Origin: Bacteroidales bacterium
GTDB lineage: Bacteria; Bacteroidota; Bacteroidia; Bacteroidales; F082
DNA length: 5,032 nt
Reading direction: 5' to 3'
NCBI GenBank assembly: GCA_024762735.1
Contig: JANTGU010000199.1
Location: forward strand, 1 to 5,032
The notes under the pieces are model-generated. The model did not search any database, was not told the DNA's origin, and worked only from the letters and a program-made list of their open reading frames with translations. A program made the translations under genes and the position numbers. This document shows, piece by piece, positions 4,932-5,032 of the stretch (the stretch's first letter is position 1; every line of letters begins with the position of its first letter).

Positions 4932-5032
4932 TTATTTTTTAACAAAATCTATGTTTCGTTTTAACCCCTTGTAACCGGTTCGTTCAACAGCCGTGTGTTT
5001 AAAGAGCTTTTTAAAGCCGGGTTTGTCAAGTT
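4932..5032 (-). CDS. queG: C-terminal fragment, likely epoxyqueuosine reductase QueG
   Basis: An open frame enters from the right edge and ends with TAA at 4934-4932, giving 32 complete codons. The tail reads GFKKLFKHTAVERTGYKGLK then RNIDFVKK. This closely resembles, from memory, the C-terminus of Bacteroidota QueG, where an 'FK.SAVKRT.Y.GLKRNI.F' stretch is typical. QueG is a cytoplasmic cobalamin- and [4Fe-4S]-dependent enzyme making queuosine in tRNA from epoxyqueuosine. The cluster-binding and catalytic regions lie outside the window, so the call rests only on this tail. The gene is read in the same direction as the toxin-antitoxin pair, 59 bases upstream of the antitoxin, so read-through into that operon is possible; no hairpin-plus-T terminator separates them. 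Confidence 0.65.
   Translation of the reverse strand, partial: LDKPGFKKLFKHTAVERTGYKGLKRNIDFVKK

Overview
The window looks like a piece of a Bacteroidota chromosome, probably from an anaerobic or facultative Bacteroidales/Marinilabiliales-type organism. The reasons are the long, eukaryote-like urocanate hydratase, start codons mostly without a Shine-Dalgarno sequence, several promoter-like sites matching the phylum's TAnnTTTG -7 element, and a GC-rich CCCGGG repeat in an intergenic gap. Species cannot be named from this sequence.

Left part (1-2263, minus strand). The first 15 codons of a gene, possibly an ORF6N-domain protein, run off the left edge. A 211-base gap follows and holds a striking 25-bp inverted repeat at 115-189. 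Next is a complete hutU, urocanate hydratase, the second step of histidine degradation. No other hut gene is visible.

Middle (2264-4299, plus strand). A divergent promoter region separates hutU from a two-gene unit: a hemerythrin-type di-iron protein of the ScdA/YtfE (RIC) type and, one base downstream, a LuxR/GerE-type regulator whose receiver domain has lost its phospho-acceptor Asp and its acidic pair. A long-chain flavodoxin follows with its own promoter, which resembles that of the hemerythrin gene. Inference: the three genes may form a redox, nitric oxide or iron-stress module in which the di-iron protein senses or repairs, the atypical regulator acts without phosphorylation, and flavodoxin supplies iron-free electron transfer. 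Only the pairing of the first two is well supported by gene arrangement.

Right part (4310-5032, minus strand). An AT-rich type II toxin-antitoxin pair (ribbon-helix-helix antitoxin and PemK/MazF-type toxin, ATGA overlap) lies between the flavodoxin gene and the last 32 codons of a gene that looks like queG (epoxyqueuosine reductase). The toxin gene ends tail-to-tail with flavodoxin, with a 10-base gap.

No tRNA, rRNA, CRISPR array or insertion sequence was seen. The items most worth a second look are the hemerythrin/pseudo-receiver pair and the large inverted repeat.
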